Assembly (NCBI GenBank): GCA_950295325.1 | Contig: OX485807.1 | Location: forward strand, 40,578,440 to 40,642,439 | Source: Polytrichum commune | Lineage: Eukaryota > Streptophyta > Polytrichopsida > Polytrichales > Polytrichaceae | Length of the DNA stretch: 64,000 bases | Direction: 5' to 3' | Made by a program: the position numbers and the translations under genes | Notes under the pieces: model-generated | Databases searched by the model: none | Told to the model about the DNA's origin: nothing | The model's input: the letters and a program-made list of their open reading frames with translations, nothing else | In this document: piece after piece, positions 1-11,400 of the stretch | Layout of the letters: every line of letters starts with the position of its first letter | How positions within the stretch are numbered: position 1 is the first letter of the stretch

Positions 1-1354
1 AATCCGGGAAGGGCAACTACAAGAATGTGCAAAAGGCTATCGATTCCGTGCCAAATGGCAACAAGCAGCGCGTGGTGATCGTGATCAAGGCCGGAGTATA
101 CAGGTCTAATCTCAATACCATGCGATCGACTAACTTCATGCTTGAATTCAAGCAGACTCTTGATAACATCACAGAATTGAAGAATTTGGCGTAGTTGATG
201 ATTAGATTGTTGAATATGCGTGATCTATATTCGTCGAATAGCAAAGAAAGTTCTGGGAGGATTGTAGGGGCATGTGAGTATTGCAGGATGCCTAAGAACG
301 TGTAGGGCATGTGAATTGTGGCACAGGTGATTGGCAGCCACCTTTGAATATTGTACGATTCGGTCAATTGTGCCCCGTGTGGTTCATTTGAGCAACAATG
401 TAGGTTGAGGTGTAAGTCATCCGAGTGTGATGGTGGGTGTTTGTTTTGTGAATGTTACAGGCAGAAGATCCTGATCCCACAGGAGAAGCCCTACATCACA
501 TTCCAGTGCGCTCGGAGGAAGACCATCCTGGTGTGGGCTGACACAGGAGCCTCTGCCGGAGGAACGTCCAAGAGTGCCTCCGTTGCCATTGAGTCTAACC
601 ACTTCATCGCCACCGACTGCACATTCGCGGTACTGCATCATAAATTGAACTTTCCAATCTTCGAATGGACCCGCGCTGTATTGTAACGTGCAAGGGAAGT
701 GTTAAAGAGTGAATCGTGTAGTCATGTTGGTACATTGCTGATATGAAGGTGTTATGATTGCAGAACTCCGCACCCGCCCCAGCGGGAGGCGCGGTGGGAA
801 AGCAAGCGGTGGCATTGAGGATCAATGGAGACTTGGGAGCATTCTACGGGTGCTCGTTCTACGGAGCGCAGGACACCCTGTACGACCAGGCAGGACGGCA
901 CTACTTCAAGGACTGCTTCATCCAGGGCTCCATCGACTTCATCTTCGGCGACGGGCAATCCATCTACCAGAGCTGCCACCTGAACTCCATCGCGCAGGGC
1001 ACGAGCGGATCCGTGACCGCCCAGAAGAGAGGGCCAGGAGAGCTGACGGGATTCTCGTTCGTTGGGTGCAGCTTGACAGGTTCTGGCACGATCTACTTGG
1101 GACGTGCTTGGGGAACGTACTCCCGGGTGGTGTTCATCCGGTGCAACATCGCTGAGAAGATTATACCCGCCGGGTGGTTCAACTGGGGGGATGCTACGAG
1201 GCAGAAGACGGTGTTCTACGGGGAGTACAAGTGCACAGGTGTGGGGGCGAACCGCGCTGGACGTGTGAAGTGGTCACGCGTGTTGACCGCGAAGCAGGCG
1301 GCCGCATTCGCTAGCTTGAACTTCATCGATGGGCAGAAGTGGCTCGGAAAGTAG
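1..1354 (+). CDS. Pectinesterase (pectin methylesterase), 3' part, three exons
   Basis: The enzyme de-esterifies cell-wall homogalacturonan and acts in the apoplast. The gene is open at the window's left edge. Exons are 1-103, 461-629 and 764-1354, joined by GT-AG introns of 357 and 134 bp with matching phases (2, then 0), giving 286 residues up to a TAG stop. All family blocks are present: GVYRQK across the first junction, QAVALR at about 803, QDTLYD at about 869, DFIFGDG at about 935 and YLGRAW at about 1097. The catalytic Gln, both Asp and the Arg of the carbohydrate esterase 8 fold are therefore conserved. The motif usually written GxYxE has Gln in place of Glu; that Glu is not catalytic. 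Codons are rich in G/C at third positions, unlike the AT-rich surroundings. The signal peptide and any PRO region would lie upstream and are not visible. Family assignment is secure; the subgroup is not. Confidence 0.95.
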
Positions 1355-3878
1355 ATGACTTAGGTCGGGGAATGATTATAATTCATAATCGGAAATTGAG
1401 TATTTGTTGGCGATCAAATTAGTGGGTGTGGATGCAATCATCCTGACGCAATGTAGACGATCTGCCATTGTTTCCTCCGTGCTGAGCTGACGGTTGGGAA
1501 GTTTATGGTTCGAGAGTTGAAGATAAATGGAGCTGTTAGCTCCGGAGATTAATATTATCTTTTATTGCCTATTCTTTTTGTGAATAATTCAATTATCTCC
1601 CGGATGTTAAAAATAATATGTTTTTGTGCAAGGATTGGCAACATTGGTTCTAGTGTCATATCATCATCAAATTCACGAACTTGAATATGTGTTATGATTT
1701 CTGAGATTGGATGAATATGCAATAAAGTCACAGGCCTTGCGCTAACGTATTGATTACACGCGGACAATTCCATTTGATATTGGTGATGAAACGAACATGA
1801 TGAATGCCATGCTTTGTTGTGGTACATTTGTTTGTACAATCTTTGCAGTCCTAGGTCCGTAGATTGTACACTAGAGCTTGCTTATTTCTCTGGGCTCTTG
1901 ACATGTACGCAAAGACCTGAACATGTAGAATTAAGAAATTTCTGATTGAATATAACGTGATAGATTCAGAAATTTTCAAATTTGACAAAATGAGCGAGAA
2001 TCTTGAGTCCAGAGGGTTATTGTTCGTAACTTTCATTTGACCTAGACAAGATGCATAGATCCATACGTTACATTTTGGTCAACAAACAAAGAATATCCTA
2101 CATTTGATGTCACTACCGTGTCTTGTTCCAGGTGATATATCCACATAAATTCATAAAATTTAGTCTTAAATGCATGACTTGGGTGAACGCTTTCCAAGTG
2201 TCAATCGGCTGTTGTTGGCATAAATTTTGAAAGGATGAATCTGGTAATTGTAGATATATGCATCCTGTCACTGCCTTTTGACGGACCCAGAGTGTGTTCT
2301 TCAACCATGGCCAGCTGAGCTCAGCTATGGTTTTCCCCTACCCCGTGAATTCCACCATTCGAAGCTTTTCTCCTGTACTTCGGGTAATTTTGTCCTTGTG
2401 ATTGTCAAATTATTTTGTTCCTCGCCGATTTCTTCAAGTTCTCTTGCTTCAGCTTCTGAGCCTTTCCTTTCCACTCGTATACTCTAGGAGGCTTCAAAAT
2501 GGACGATTCTTTGGCAGGTAGCCTCAGCAATCTCCGCATAGTCTATTGATTCCATGACTGTGCCTTGCACTTAACAAACACTCAGTATTGCATGTTTATA
2601 GGATACATGCCTTTGGTGTGCAATTTAGATTGCCCATCAGAAATTTCTGTAGTTTGTAAGACTTATGAGCCAGTGGTGATCAGCATGACATCACATGAAA
2701 ATCTTCCAATGCAGTTGTCATACAAACTCTTAGAAAAAGTGTCACAGGAACACGACAGGAGGAATTTTAAATTGCACAGCATGACATGATGTGAGAATTC
2801 CTTGTGTGTATAATTTGCAACACGTTTATGTGGTTAGACTTTCTAAAGTCTGGGACACAGAGATAATAATTTGAAAGCAAGCCTGGTATTGATGTCAAAT
2901 TAAGTACATAAAATCTCCAACTCAGTAAGTTATGGTAACATTTAGCCAGTTCAACGCATTGATTACAAACACAATACTCGTCTGCCGGCGTGAAGTGAGA
3001 GATAATTCTGCCTGTTTTAGCTGCTGGCCTTTCCAACAATCAGCAGTAATTTTCACACATCGGTAGTTTAATATAAGGGAACAGTATATGTAACTACGTT
3101 GAGACATACGATCACCCGAGAAAGCTAGGATTGAAGCATGACCGTCCCGCAACATGATTGAGGAAATTCAGTTGTAATCTTGCACTGTTGAATCTTCATT
3201 TTGCCAGTCGATGATATTTAGAGCTTGAGTTTGCGAGTCGTCGGCACCTCAGCTGAAGGAACTGCAATCCCTGCAGCCATGCAACAATGATGTGGATAGT
3301 TTAGTCTACTAGGGCAACGAAAAATTTCTCACAACAAAGACGAGGTGAGACTTAAATTCCTCCCGAAGAATGTAAGCATTCTAGATTTGTAGTGGATTGG
3401 TGTAGTTCTAGGATTCATGCACAACCAGAGAAAGGGCGTTCATTCGACATTGAAGTGTCGCGTGGACCACGTAAATTCGACACTTTTTAAATGTCCATTC
3501 GTCATTTTTTTGTCGTACAAAGTGTCAGGTTGGCAGTGTCGAGTGAGCGTAGATGCTAATTCAACACTACAAAGATCACTTCTTGTCTTGATAATTTCTC
3601 AGTGGCATGGAATGTCAAAAGGACATGGTGATCGACACTTCTGTAGTGCAGGCAGCAAACTGCATAATTCAGAGGTGGAAATTCTGAAAATTCAAGATTG
3701 GCAGCACATCGGCATAGCTCGAATATCCATCTACCCCAGGATAGCATGTCTCTCTCAAACAAAGCAGGAACCAATTTATGATAGGCACCACATTTATTCC
3801 AAGATATAAAATTTTCGAATGAGCAGAGAAAAATCCGTGCAAAGTAAGAAACTTCGTGACACCAGAAAGAAATGTCCA
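1355..3878. other. Intergenic, no gene seen
   Basis: This 2.5 kb follows the pectinesterase stop. I find only short open frames with no recognisable domain, signal peptide or splice-supported extension. A 130-codon frame at 3417-3809 (+) resembles no family I know and its codon use is AT-rich and unpatterned. No transposon termini were recognised. Confidence 0.5.
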
Positions 3879-4189
3879 GTGAGCAAGAAGGGCTGCATAT
3901 TCATTAGATTGAGAGTTTGACGATGATAATTCTACATTTTTCTAAACATATCGAATAAGTGTGCATAATTGGCAGACATATTGTACATGTGATGGATCTA
4001 GTCGATGAGAGAGAACACTGACCATTTGCAGGAGTGAGCAAGAAGGGATGCATATTCGACAGATTGAGAGTTTGACGATGATGATTCCACATTTTTCCAG
4101 ACATATTGAATGGGCAGACATATATATATATATATTATTGTACATGTGATGGAAGAAGTCGGTGAGAGAGAACGCTGACCATTGCAAGT
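3879..4189. repeat. Two-copy tandem duplication across the LTP exon-intron junction
   Basis: Unit 1 (3879-4032) and unit 2 (4033-4189) share a start (AGTGAGCAAGAAGGG), a middle (AGATTGAGAGTTTGACGATG) and an end (GAGAGAGAACRCTGACCATT), at a period of about 154 bp. Unit 2 carries the lipid-transfer gene's 5' splice site (TGCAATG/GTCAG, minus strand). Unit 1 keeps a near copy of it (TGCAAATGGTCAG). Unit 2 also has an AT dinucleotide expansion near 4120-4135. Confidence 0.85.
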
Positions 4190-4510
4190 GAAGCCTGCGG
4201 GAATGAGACGGCCACAAGTCTTGGGCAGCAACAGAGCTTGCGGTACATCGACTTCGGGATACTTCTCGTAAATACTCACAGCACCGCACAGGCAAGTGGG
4301 CTCCGTGGATCGGATCACCCTGCAACACTCTTCGGTCGGGGATTGGGGAGTTCTCCCTGTCACGGCAGTCAGGCAGGGTTCAAGTGTGGACAGAGTGTTG
4401 GAAGCGCAAGGGACAATACCCGCAGACACCGCCATCGCCAGCACCAAAGCTACAAGACTGCAGAGCAGCACTGCGGGAACACGTCGGACTCCGTGTGCAG
4501 AAGATGCCAT
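4180..4510 (-). CDS. Non-specific lipid-transfer protein, exon 1 (eight-cysteine motif complete)
   Basis: The first exon encodes 110 residues from the ATG at 4510. Residues 1-30 are a clear signal peptide, with two Arg followed by a hydrophobic core and a small-residue cleavage region (AVSAG). The eight-cysteine motif follows at residues 35, 46, 62-63, 73, 75, 99 and 109 (C, C, CC, CxC, C, C), the disulfide scaffold of plant LTP / hydrophobic-seed-protein folds that bind lipids in the apoplast. The exon ends in phase 1 at TGCAATG/GTCAG just after the last cysteine, a common intron position in LTPG-type genes. I could not place a second exon; if the intron is retained the frame runs on to a stop at 3998. 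A GPI signal, typical of the LTPG/xylogen class, is therefore neither shown nor excluded. Confidence 0.88.
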
Positions 4511-4608
4511 CTCGGAGCTTTAAATTTGGTAAGAGAAAGACTTTTTGTACTGTATAATCTGAGAGAGCAGGTTGGGGAACTCTGAAACGACGATGACTAC
4601 TCGAGGGT

Positions 4609-4617
4609 TCATATAGG
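4609..4617 (-). promoter_or_regulatory. Possible TATA box for the LTP gene
   Basis: The minus strand reads CCTATATGA about 100 bp upstream of the LTP start codon, a plausible distance for a plant TATA box with a short leader. This rests on motif and spacing only. Confidence 0.3.
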
Positions 4618-4763
4618 AATTGGGGGATGGAGTTACCGGGAGGTAGGTTGACGGAATCATTTCGGCTGATGCTTTGGGAGAGCTTGAGATTCTTGTGACT
4701 GCAACCCACTGTAACGGTTTCACCTGCCCAGTTTGTAGCTTAGAGTGACAGCCATGAGCAACT

Positions 4764-5500
4764 AATCCCCTCGCAGTACACTCAGCTGGAATTTTAGAAT
4801 GGTAATCATGGTTTCTCATCTGGTCAGCGATTGCGATGAATAAAGCAGAGTGTCGTGTCAAGTTTCAGATTCAGAATCATCGTGGATTTGAGATGCAAAA
4901 GTTATAGGTGGTCAAAGTGAAGATTCGCAGAGGCCCCTTCTGAATCTGTTCACAGTTGAGCCTACAATGGTTGATAGATTTTTAGCACATAGTCTAATCT
5001 CATTGTAGTAGCACACATCTTTTTGACGTGCATTCTTAAGTAAGTGAAAACCTCGTCATATACCCCACTCAAGAATAGGTGTACCAATTAAGATGAGTGA
5101 CCACATAAGGAGGCTCACATCCCTTAGATAATCCCCTCGCCATACCTGGATGTAGTACACTCAGCTGGATTTTGGAATGTTAATGGTGTCTCATCCGGTC
5201 AGCAATTGCGATGAATAAAGCAGATTATTGTGTCAAGTTTCAGATTCAAAATCATCGGAGGTGAGATGCAAAAGTCAAATTGAAGATTCTCTTTCTCTTT
5301 GGAGTGATCTCCTTAAATGATCTCATAAGCCCCCTAAATTTGTTCACGTGAACCTAGAATGGTAGATAAGTTTTGATCACATAGTCTAATCTCATTGTAA
5401 CACTTGTCTTTTTGGTGTCCACTCTCAACTTCAAAACCTCGCCATATACCACTCAAATATAGGTGTGCAACACATAAGGCGGCCGACACACCTTAGGTAA
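4764..5500. repeat. Diverged tandem duplication, period about 366 bp
   Basis: Unit A (4764-5129) and unit B (5130-5500) align along their whole length with small indels. Both begin at CCCCTCGC, share GATGAATAAAGCAG, GTGTCAAGTTTCAGATTC and CACATAGTCTAATCTCATTG, and end with CACATAAGG and CCTTAG. Unit B is followed by a third partial start (CCCTCGCCATGGCTGGAT) at about 5503. No protein-coding signal is shared by the two units. It sits just upstream of the LTP gene. Confidence 0.85.
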
Positions 5501-5817
5501 TACCCTCGCCATGGCTGGATTTCGGTAATGTGGACTACTTATAACTGTAGTAAAGCAATGATTCTGTGATTAGTTCCAATGCAAAATCCAGACCCACTTT
5601 TTTGAACTTCGTTATCCAAATGAGGTTGTTCACAAACGCATCACCTCGTAGAACTGGATTCAATTAATTTAGGCTGCGAACGAACTGCATTACTTGACCA
5701 TTAGCAATACACGCTACTCGAAGCAGGAAATGATTTGAGGACAATCATTACGAAGTCTATAGTACTACGCAATACCTGAGCTGGTGAGTTGTGAACTTGG
5801 TGGGTCCTTGTATAAGA

Positions 5818-5949
5818 ATAACCTGGCACTAAACAAGAGTTTCACTTAGAACACGGCAAATTTCTTCCAAGTCTACAACAGTTATAACCTGGCACTAAAC
5901 AAGAGTTTCACTTAGAACACGGCAAATTTCTTCCAAGTCTACAACAGTT
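5818..5949. repeat. Perfect 66-bp tandem duplication
   Basis: Positions 5818-5883 and 5884-5949 are identical over 66 bp, starting ATAACCTGGCACTAAAC and ending CTACAACAGTT. Perfect identity implies a recent event or an assembly artefact. All frames in the unit carry stops. Confidence 0.95.
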
Positions 5950-6720
5950 TCATTTGACCTTGGATGGGACATCTAGCATACCGACACTGATATTGTGGTG
6001 GTGACATTCCTAACAACTTCTCGGCGATGCATCGATCTGTTTCGTTTTCGAAGTCATACCTCAGCTAACGTGGCTTGAAACGAGAGTTCGGCATGTGCAT
6101 GCAGCCACTCTGGGATTGTAAGAATAGGTAAATTGATAATTGGATTGATGATTGTAAGTTTCGCATTCCTCTTCAAAAGCATAAGATTAGATTTTCGGAT
6201 TTTCTCAGGATTGAGCCCGAGGCAATGACTCGTAGTTGCCGCAGTGAAGAGAAACGTTACCTTGAATCATGTATAACCATTTTAGGGATCCCGGTTATGG
6301 CTTGGTAGCCGCTGCGCCCTCGGTAGGTTGGTCGGGAGGCCAAGACTACTGGCCATAATGGGTATCTCAAAAGTGGTTACCCAACATAACTGGTGTTGTG
6401 GGATGTCTCGCCGTCGTGGTAACTTTTGGATGGTTTAGAGCAAGGGTGGTTATATCATGTAAACAGGGAATTCTCTAGCCCACATCTCCGACCCTAATGC
6501 CGAGCATGTTCGTCTCGTTCAGACAACAACCACATCAGGTCAACCGACTTGACCATCGATAGTAGTTTGATAGTAGTTTCAATCGAGCTTTTAGAGTTCA
6601 TTCAAATGCTTGGTTAGGTTGAACACATTTCCCAACCGCGCAAAAGGAATAGTGTGGGTAAGAGATGACTTGGAAACGGCAAGTGTATAGACCGCCGACC
6701 ATTACAAAGTCCTTGATAAC
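5950..6720. other. Intergenic, no gene seen
   Basis: No supported open frame. A slightly GC-richer block at about 6290-6560 (around GGTAGCCGCTGCGCCC) may be an old inserted fragment, but I recognise neither termini nor coding sequence. Confidence 0.4.
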
Positions 6721-6825
6721 CTTAATCTTTGCTGCTTTTGTTGGGATGATAAGAAACTCATTAAATGTCAAAACACCATCCTGGTTTGCATCACCGGCCT
6801 TGAACAAATCTTCAAGATCCATACT
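6721..6825 (-). pseudogene. Orphan EF-hand exon (calcium-binding protein fragment)
   Basis: A 35-codon stretch bounded by TTTATGCAG/AGTATGG and a possible donor AAG/GTTATC encodes one canonical EF-hand. The 12-residue loop DANQDGVLTFNE lies at 6757-6792, flanked by helix-like MDLEDLFKAG and FLIIPTKAAKIK. Ca-coordinating positions 1 (Asp), 3 (Asn), 5 (Asp), 9 (Thr) and 12 (Glu) are all suitable. The upstream frame has no ATG; it opens at a TTG and includes EFEDFIST, which resembles the tail of a preceding EF-hand, but the gap between that and this exon (56 bp) is very short for an intron. I could not build the rest of a gene. It is either part of a multi-exon EF-hand gene with cryptic exons or a captured or decayed fragment. 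Confidence 0.5.
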
Positions 6826-8445
6826 CTGCATAAACCACATCAGAATGTAAAAGTGGAACAACATGACACCATTTAATAAACCTGTTGAAATGAAGTCCTC
6901 AAACTCCAAAATTGAATATCAATCAAAACTTAAGAAATATTACAAGACTAAAGACAAAAAATATCAACGCACAAAAGCACAAACCTTGAAAAGGAGTACA
7001 GCAAAAGACTTTGAGGTTGTAATTTTGGAATTCCGTTCCCATGATCCAGGTGTTCTCTCTTTCAAGCTAACATGTTATAAGATAAGTTCAAGTGCAAATA
7101 AATTGATTCCTTTCGAGTTTTGGTTCCCTACCATGTGGATCGCAACATGTTCTCAGAAACTCGTGGCATTGCAACAATGGAACGTCCAATCTCAATGCGC
7201 AGTTCCTCTTCAAAGCATTTTCTCACCTAGGATGACCTCCAACCCAAACGAGCCCCAACGTCTCTCCCCTGCTCCATGCAAACCAAATTCCATTCGCATG
7301 CCTCTTCTCCTCCGAACATACAGTGCACTAATTAGATATAGGTCACCAGATATTGTCCTGTACTCGAGATAAGCGGTCCATTGAATGACAAACTTGTAGA
7401 GCATTGTAATTCGGAAACATTGACACAATTTCAAGAACGTCACTGGTATACGAAGACCATCGAAGTGTGTGAACCGCGCAGTCGCCTTTAGTGCGCCACG
7501 GCATTCTTCCAAAAGTTGCTCCACATTTGAACCCCATTTTGAGAAATCTCAATTAGTAGTGCTAAATTTAGCGGATAAGATCTCTAATAGGATTTGGCAT
7601 CTCACTGCGTTCAGAAGATTTAGTCCACACCTCCTTTAGACCTAATATTGTAGAGATAGATATGGCCAAAAATTAAAAACACCAATCCGGTTTGCCATTT
7701 TACTTCTTGTTGGCACAAATGGATCAAATTATGTGTAGGAGGGAAAGCCTATGGACCTTACAGACCGACTTTCATGTGATCGATCTAGTGCAGATTGTAT
7801 GTCTATTGCGATCAAATGTCTGCGTTGTTTTCATCTCACAAAGTTGCATTGGGACTGAAATTGCAAGGGGTGTAGGAAGCAAGGTGTGGTGTAATTTTCA
7901 AACATGGTCTCTAGAATGTCGAAAACAGACATTGTTAATCACTCTGTAACGGATGATGCTATTGCAAATGAGACATGGCAAACTTCTGATCACTGCTACC
8001 AGGTACACCGAACCAGAGAAACGCATGAAGTCTATCAAAACACCTAACTTTTTATATTTACAAAAATGAACTTCATGGATCCTTGTAAACACTCATTGGG
8101 TGGGCCTTCGGAGAAACCCCAGTCATTTTTCTAAAAGAGACCTCAAAACTTGGCAGCTCATATGATTGGGCTGCATCGCCCGAACTTCGGTGCCGCTGGA
8201 AGGGGTAGTTTACATACAAGGAAAAGCAGATTGGCTTCTCATCGGCGACTATCTGACATAGAAACCCAGCACAGTTTCCGCAACCCTTGTTGGAGTATGC
8301 ACCGTGGGAGTTCGAAAGAATATAAACGTGAGCACCGAACTCTAACCCTTTGTCATTGTCGTCGTGGGCAGTCAATGAAGCATCCTATCCTAGGAATAAA
8401 TTGAGTCGTGAAGGATGGGCATGGATGTTGACCTGATTCGTGGTT
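6826..8445. other. Region between EF-hand exon and TRM gene; no clear gene
   Basis: Open frames at 7210-7552 (-), 7692-7949 (+) and 8073-8375 (-) show no recognisable domain. Minus-strand 6990-7060 could hold a further EF-hand-gene exon ending CTTTTCAAG/GTTTGTG, but the evidence is weak. The right end is the 3' flank of the TRM gene. Confidence 0.35.
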
Positions 8446-11400
8446 TCATGTGCCAGCAAGATCTACAACTACCTCCTCAAGCATCAAGTTCCAAAGCATC
8501 TGCTCAACATCAAGGCCTACTTCAGCTACTTCTTGGCTAAAGCCTTCCCACTTACCGCCATTCAAATTCATGTCTCTATCAATCAACGTGTCAATTGTGT
8601 GTGAAGAAGCAAGCTGCCGCCACTCTTTGATCTTATCGTACACATCTTCCACCAATTTCTGCCCTGACGGGCGCGGGTTCAACACCAGACCTCGAATCCA
8701 CGGAGTGGGGTCTTTGTAGTCCCAGAGCTTCAAGGCAAACGCTTCATTGATGCAGTCGAAGAGAAGTTTTCGGTCGCACCGCCATAGCCCGCCTGATCTT
8801 TGGAGAAACTTTGCGTCCTCTGCCGAGCTACTATCAGATTGATCGGTGTCGCCGCTTTCCAGCCTATCAAAGAGAGAAGGGTCAATCACTAAGTCCTGGT
8901 TAAACCAATTCGGCGACGAGCCCGGACTGGAGAGACAGCGAGCAGCTGTAAGAACTTCTCGAACAAATTTATGCTCTTCTTGGGGGCCCCTTGCATCTTT
9001 TAATTCCGTGGAGTACTCCGAGGCGTACACGTCAAAGCTCCGGAACATCGATATATCCAAAATAGCTTGACGAAGTTTTTCACTTTCGCTAATTTGTGGC
9101 AAACTAGCTGCAGGATTGGAAACTTCTCCCTCTTGCCAACTCAAATGAAGCTGATTATCCACCTTGAGGACGTCTGAGGGCTGTCGCTCGGATTCTGACA
9201 TCACCCAACACAGTAACCTCCGATTAGCTACTAATCAGATACTATGAGCACACAATGCTGATGTAATAAGACAATACAAGAACCAAAATTCTTGAGTAAC
9301 CACTTGGTGCGGCAATACAATGGTATTAGTGGGGAACTCAAACCTGCAAGGCTGTACTCCGGAGTTGTGCAAGATTCATCGTGGAATGGTGACTCTAAAA
9401 CGGACACAGGGCTCGGTTGCCCAGTCTCGTCCACATCCACATCTGCCCGCTTGACTTTCTCCGAATCTGTTCTCATCACAACTGGGGACAAACTTTCTTT
9501 CTCCGAGGCGACCTCCAGCTGCAGAGTAAACGATTCATTCACGTTAGGCTTTTAAGCTTTCAAGACAACATAGTTCCAAACAATGTAGGACCAACGCTAC
9601 TGCTCCTCATAAATCTGTGCAATCAGCTGAATCACATATGTAAACAATGGAGGAAGCCATACCTTTGGTACTTTGGGCGTGGGGACCTCAAATTGGTCAT
9701 AGGAAACACTGGCATTAGATGCATCTTCAAGGAATTCAGCATCGTCCAACATAACACAATCGGATGACTCCTTAGAACAGCGAATCTCCAAGTTTCTGCC
9801 GGTGAGTGGACTATGATTTTTTGATTCGATAATTTCGTCTGCGCAGTGGGTGTCGTCTTCAGCCCCGGATGTGAACAAGTCTCGTACCTCACCATGGAGA
9901 ATCTTTCCATCATCGCCTTCATCGTCCAGAACAGCCAGGCTGTTTGTTGTTGAAGTGCGGCATCGATCATAATCAACTAACGGGCTGCTCGAAAATGTGT
10001 AATCGATCAGGGGGCTGCTTGATAGTGCTCCAGGTCTACCAGCTTCGTTCAACCATTCCAGAAAGTTGAGATCCGACATTCTCTTATGGGGTGGGGAAGT
10101 GAAAACGCCAATACCATTCTCAAGCACGAGCTCGATAGAGCGACGCTGCAGAGTTTCAGTGATTTGTCGATCCTGCAAGTTGATATCATCATCAAAACCC
10201 ATACCGGATCCCTCACGCTTTTCATGTGCGGAGGAGGGCGCTGTGAAGTCCAAGTCGAGAGGAATTTCGGGAAACACATCGTCGATACTTCTTGCCCTCG
10301 CATGCTTAGTGGGATACCTGACCTCGGAGATTTTCCTACTCATAATGGTTCGGGACTCATGAACTCCCTTCCGCTGCCTCGCAAATTTCACCTCAGCTCT
10401 TGTGACTTCTCCTTTTGGATCGCCATGGCCAGTATGTCGAAGGGGCTTCATCTCACCCGCCCTTGAATTTGAGCTGATGCTCGGGTTTTCCCTAGCCTCA
10501 CCAACATCTTGTAGATTGTGTTGCCGAGTATGCTTGTTGAGAGCTGTGACTTGACCTTCTTTTTCATCGCACCGAGGAGAAGCAGATTCGCGTCGAAGTG
10601 CCGAACGTAATGAATTTTCCGCTTTCTTCCCTCCTTGTACACTAATTTTGTTAGCAGCCGCGTTCTTATCTACAACTGCGGGCTTGTTTCCCTCCTTGTT
10701 TCGCGCGCTAAACAATTTTCCATAGCCCAGAATGCTTCCCGCCATCGACTTGGGCAGGTTTTCACCCTGCAGAACGCGTTGATGAGATACCTTATTAGCT
10801 TTCGATACGCCGTCCGCTGGAAACACACGACCACCTGACAATGCCACACACTTTTCTTGCTGTCCTTTCGGACTTTGCAACGCCTTGATGCCTTGAAATC
10901 CACCGGACGACACTTGCCTTCCACTGGTGGCTGGTGCAATTTCTGGCACTTGTGAAGACGACAATCTTCTGCTTACATGTTGTGCTACCTCCCCGCCTCT
11001 GATACCTCCATCCTTGGATTTGACCTTGCTGGCAGATGATGCAGTTGGACAACTGATGACCGAACGTGATCGGTCTGTTTTACTACTTGAATTTGAATCT
11101 TCAGCTGTAGTACCGATTTTTGAATTTTTGGCAAATAGTGCAATGGCCAGGGGAGACTCTACCGAAATTGGAAGCTCAGTATTCAATCTTTGAGATGACT
11201 CACACGATCCCTGCGACGATGATGACACAGACTTTTCATCCTCCATAGCAGCCTCTGCAGAAACTCCTAATTTCTTATAGCCATGAGTTCTTATTACGCT
11301 TACGCTCCCTGTTGATGAGGTGGTATCGACAGCATTCCGGACATTCAGCTTGAATTCACGAACAGATGCCTCATGCGTCCCTAAGAGCGCCATCGCCTTC

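Noticed and set aside
3417-3809. 130-codon plus-strand frame
   Set aside because: No domain, signal peptide or plausible codon pattern, and no supporting splice context.
6290-6560. Possible SINE or LTR fragment
   Set aside because: Slightly higher GC only; no termini, pol III boxes or second copy in the window.
7210-7552. Two overlapping minus-strand frames of 104 and 69 codons
   Set aside because: No recognisable family; the overlapping frames give no preference and the sequence shows no splice-bounded exon.
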